Of a DNA stretch of 64,000 nt, positions 62,740 to 64,000 are shown piece by piece. The DNA lies in assembly GCA_030158125.1 (NCBI GenBank), contig JAOATL010000019.1:1-64000 (forward strand), read 5' to 3'. The position numbers were made by a program, and so were the translations under genes. The notes under the pieces are model-generated. The model saw only the letters and a list, made by a program, of their open reading frames with translations. It did no database searches and was not told the origin of the DNA. Position 1 is the first letter of the stretch. Every line of letters starts with the position of its first letter. The DNA is from Limnohabitans sp. Lineage in GTDB: Bacteria; Pseudomonadota; Gammaproteobacteria; Burkholderiales; Burkholderiaceae_C.

Positions 62740-63888
62740 TTAGTCCTGGACCCTGGCTAAAACCCGCAAATCTTTACCGATTAATTGCGTTTCTGTGAAC
62801 CTCAGGGCGACACCCTGTGACAAGTCCTCCAGCGGCCCCCATTGCGCCATGCCTTGACCGATGCCCAACATTTGTGGTGCCAAGTACACCAAGAACTCAT
62901 CGATGCAGGCTTCGCGGATGAGTGAGCCATTGAGTTTTTGGCCAGCTTCCACGTGCACCTCGTTCACTTCGCGGCGTGCCAAGTCTGTAAACAAGGCGTG
63001 CAAGTCAACCTTGCCATGTGGGTTGGGCATCACCGTGACATGTGCGCCTTGGGCTTCTAGCGCGGTTCGTTTTTGGGCATGGTCTACGGCGCAGTAAATC
63101 CATATTTGGCGGGGTGTTTTGGCGCCGGGCCCCGTGTGTTGAAACAGCTTGGCACCGAGAGGCGTTTCGAGTCGGCTGTCCACAATGACCAGATGCGGCA
63201 TACGGGGCGGCGTTTCCAGTGCGGCGCATAGGCGCAGGTCCAACAGCGGATCGTCTTCAAGAACGGTGCCAATGCCTGTGAGGATGGCGCAAGCCCGTGC
63301 GCGCCAAGCGTGCCCGTCAGCGCGGGCTTCGGGGCCGGTGATCCATTGACTTTTGCCATTGGTGAGAGCTGTTTGCCCATCCAAAGATGCTGCAATTTTC
63401 ATTCGCACCCAGGGTTTTTGGCGTGTCATTCGGCCAAGGAATCCTGGGTTCTGATCGGCAGCTTGTGCCGCACCATCGCCCACTTGCACTTCGATGCCAG
63501 CAGCTTGAAGTCGCTCAAAACCTTGACCCGCTACTTGAGGATTGGGGTCGGACAATGCCGCCACGACTTTGCCTAATTTGGCCTGAATCAGGGCATCGCA
63601 GCAGGGACCTGTGCGGCCCTGGTGCGCGCAGGGTTCTAAGCTGACATAGGCGGTTGCACCCACCACCGAATGGCCTTTGGCTGCTGCGTCTTGCAGGGCC
63701 ATGATTTCGGCATGCGGGCCACCGGCGCGTTGGGTATGACCTTGCCCCAACACCTTGCCCCGCGCATCGACGATGACGCATCCGACGCGGGGATTGGGCG
63801 AGGTGATGCGCATCGCTTGCGCGGCCATGTTCAAGGCCTGTTGCATGTGAAGGCTTGGGAGCGGGGAGCTTGAGTAGGTGGCGTCCAT
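62740..63888 (-). CDS. ribD: Bifunctional riboflavin deaminase-reductase
   Basis: A 382-residue protein with an N-terminal cytidine-deaminase-like domain (HAE plus EPCAHQGRTGPCC zinc ligands, about residues 15-135) and a C-terminal RibD reductase domain (about 160-382; MKIAASLDGQTAL, WITGPEARADGH). It carries out the second and third steps of riboflavin synthesis. The ATG at 63888 is preferred to an in-frame GTG at 63918. I saw no FMN riboswitch in the remaining upstream sequence. It heads the rib-nusB-tol gene string. Confidence 0.95.
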   Translation of the reverse strand: MDATYSSSPLPSLHMQQALNMAAQAMRITSPNPRVGCVIVDARGKVLGQGHTQRAGGPHAEIMALQDAAAKGHSVVGATAYVSLEPCAHQGRTGPCCDALIQAKLGKVVAALSDPNPQVAGQGFERLQAAGIEVQVGDGAAQAADQNPGFLGRMTRQKPWVRMKIAASLDGQTALTNGKSQWITGPEARADGHAWRARACAILTGIGTVLEDDPLLDLRLCAALETPPRMPHLVIVDSRLETPLGAKLFQHTGPGAKTPRQIWIYCAVDHAQKRTALEAQGAHVTVMPNPHGKVDLHALFTDLARREVNEVHVEAGQKLNGSLIREACIDEFLVYLAPQMLGIGQGMAQWGPLEDLSQGVALRFTETQLIGKDLRVLARVQD

Positions 63889-63918
63889 GGTTGCAAGGAT
63901 ACGATAAGTTGAGTGCAC

Positions 63919-64000
63919 TTAGCGTTCTACCCAAAGTGGGGTGCTGGCGCGTCGTTGAAGCCACGCCACTTGAGCACCCTGCGCCGAGTCGGACCAAGTC
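63919..64000 (-). CDS. C-terminal end of an unidentified gene
   Basis: On the - strand an open frame enters from the window edge and stops at TAA (63919-63921). It ends in a peptide like GAQVAWLQRRASTPLWVER. The gene would lie just upstream of ribD in the same direction. Only 26 codons are visible, so I cannot name it, and its reality rests on position and the open frame alone. Confidence 0.35.
   Translation of the reverse strand, partial: TWSDSAQGAQVAWLQRRASTPLWVER

Noticed and set aside
63889..64000. Looked for an FMN riboswitch before ribD
   Set aside because: No RFN-like conserved segments are visible in the 112 bp available; it could lie beyond the window or before another rib gene.

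Overview
This window looks like chromosomal DNA of a betaproteobacterium of the order Burkholderiales, most likely family Comamonadaceae (Limnohabitans/Rhodoferax-like). This is inferred from recognisable protein families, not from a search. Base composition is moderately GC-rich by eye. Genes are tightly packed, with about ten 4-bp ATGA stop/start overlaps and several convergent 3' overlaps, which suggests a compact genome. Nearly all of the window is core or housekeeping DNA. I see no prophage, integron, CRISPR array or insertion sequence, only two small REP-like repeat loci.

Layout. 1-4.8 kb: the 3' end of tRNA-Asp with its terminator, an orphan response regulator with DNA-binding and receiver domains in reversed order, then a + strand trio (acyl-CoA ligase, luciferase-like monooxygenase, core-type MetE). 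4.8-13.7 kb: thiolase, two short-chain dehydrogenases, an RluA-type pseudouridine synthase, GNAT, DusC, a lone HPt protein coupled to a NUDIX hydrolase, exonuclease III and the thyA-folA pair. 13.7-25.3 kb: a FAD-linked dehydrogenase with a DUF2069 protein, YihY/BrkB, an Mpo1-like protein, metY with an alpha/beta hydrolase, a CBS protein, aroC, an MFS carrier with a second hydrolase, aroQ, a DsbA/FrnE-like protein, a DCC protein and an SDR.

25.3-33.1 kb is the most accessory-looking stretch. It holds a 59-residue Cys-rich protein, a secreted histidine phosphatase, CRY-DASH, a second photolyase/cryptochrome and a MerR regulator with a cobalamin-domain-like middle part lacking the DxHxxG motif. 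An AT-rich divergent promoter region with a perfect 16-bp inverted repeat separates that regulator from an Rrf2 regulator. A radical SAM protein with an unusual CX4CX2C cluster motif follows. The first part reads as a probable light or photo-oxidative stress module.

33.1-38.0 kb: the glycine cleavage operon gcvT-gcvH-gcvP plus a GNAT gene, behind a recognisable promoter and a tandem glycine riboswitch; gcvT starts with TTG. 38-46.8 kb: ETF-ubiquinone oxidoreductase, a thioesterase, an AhpD-like protein, 3-oxoacid CoA-transferase A/B, gabD and alaS. With the thiolase and acyl-CoA ligase these point to fatty-acid and ketoacid catabolism. 46.8-53.7 kb: a second RluA-family enzyme, trmB, gluQ, a renalase-like flavoprotein, a LysR-pirin-flavodoxin module and trhO.

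53.7-64 kb: dnaE faces a long - strand gene string, ribD-ribE-ribBX-ribH-nusB-ybgC-tolQ-tolR-tolA. The two converge on a near-perfect 155-bp palindrome that carries both stop codons. The RibBA-like protein has lost the zinc cysteines of GTP cyclohydrolase II (RibBX type). tolB and pal are not next to tolQRA.
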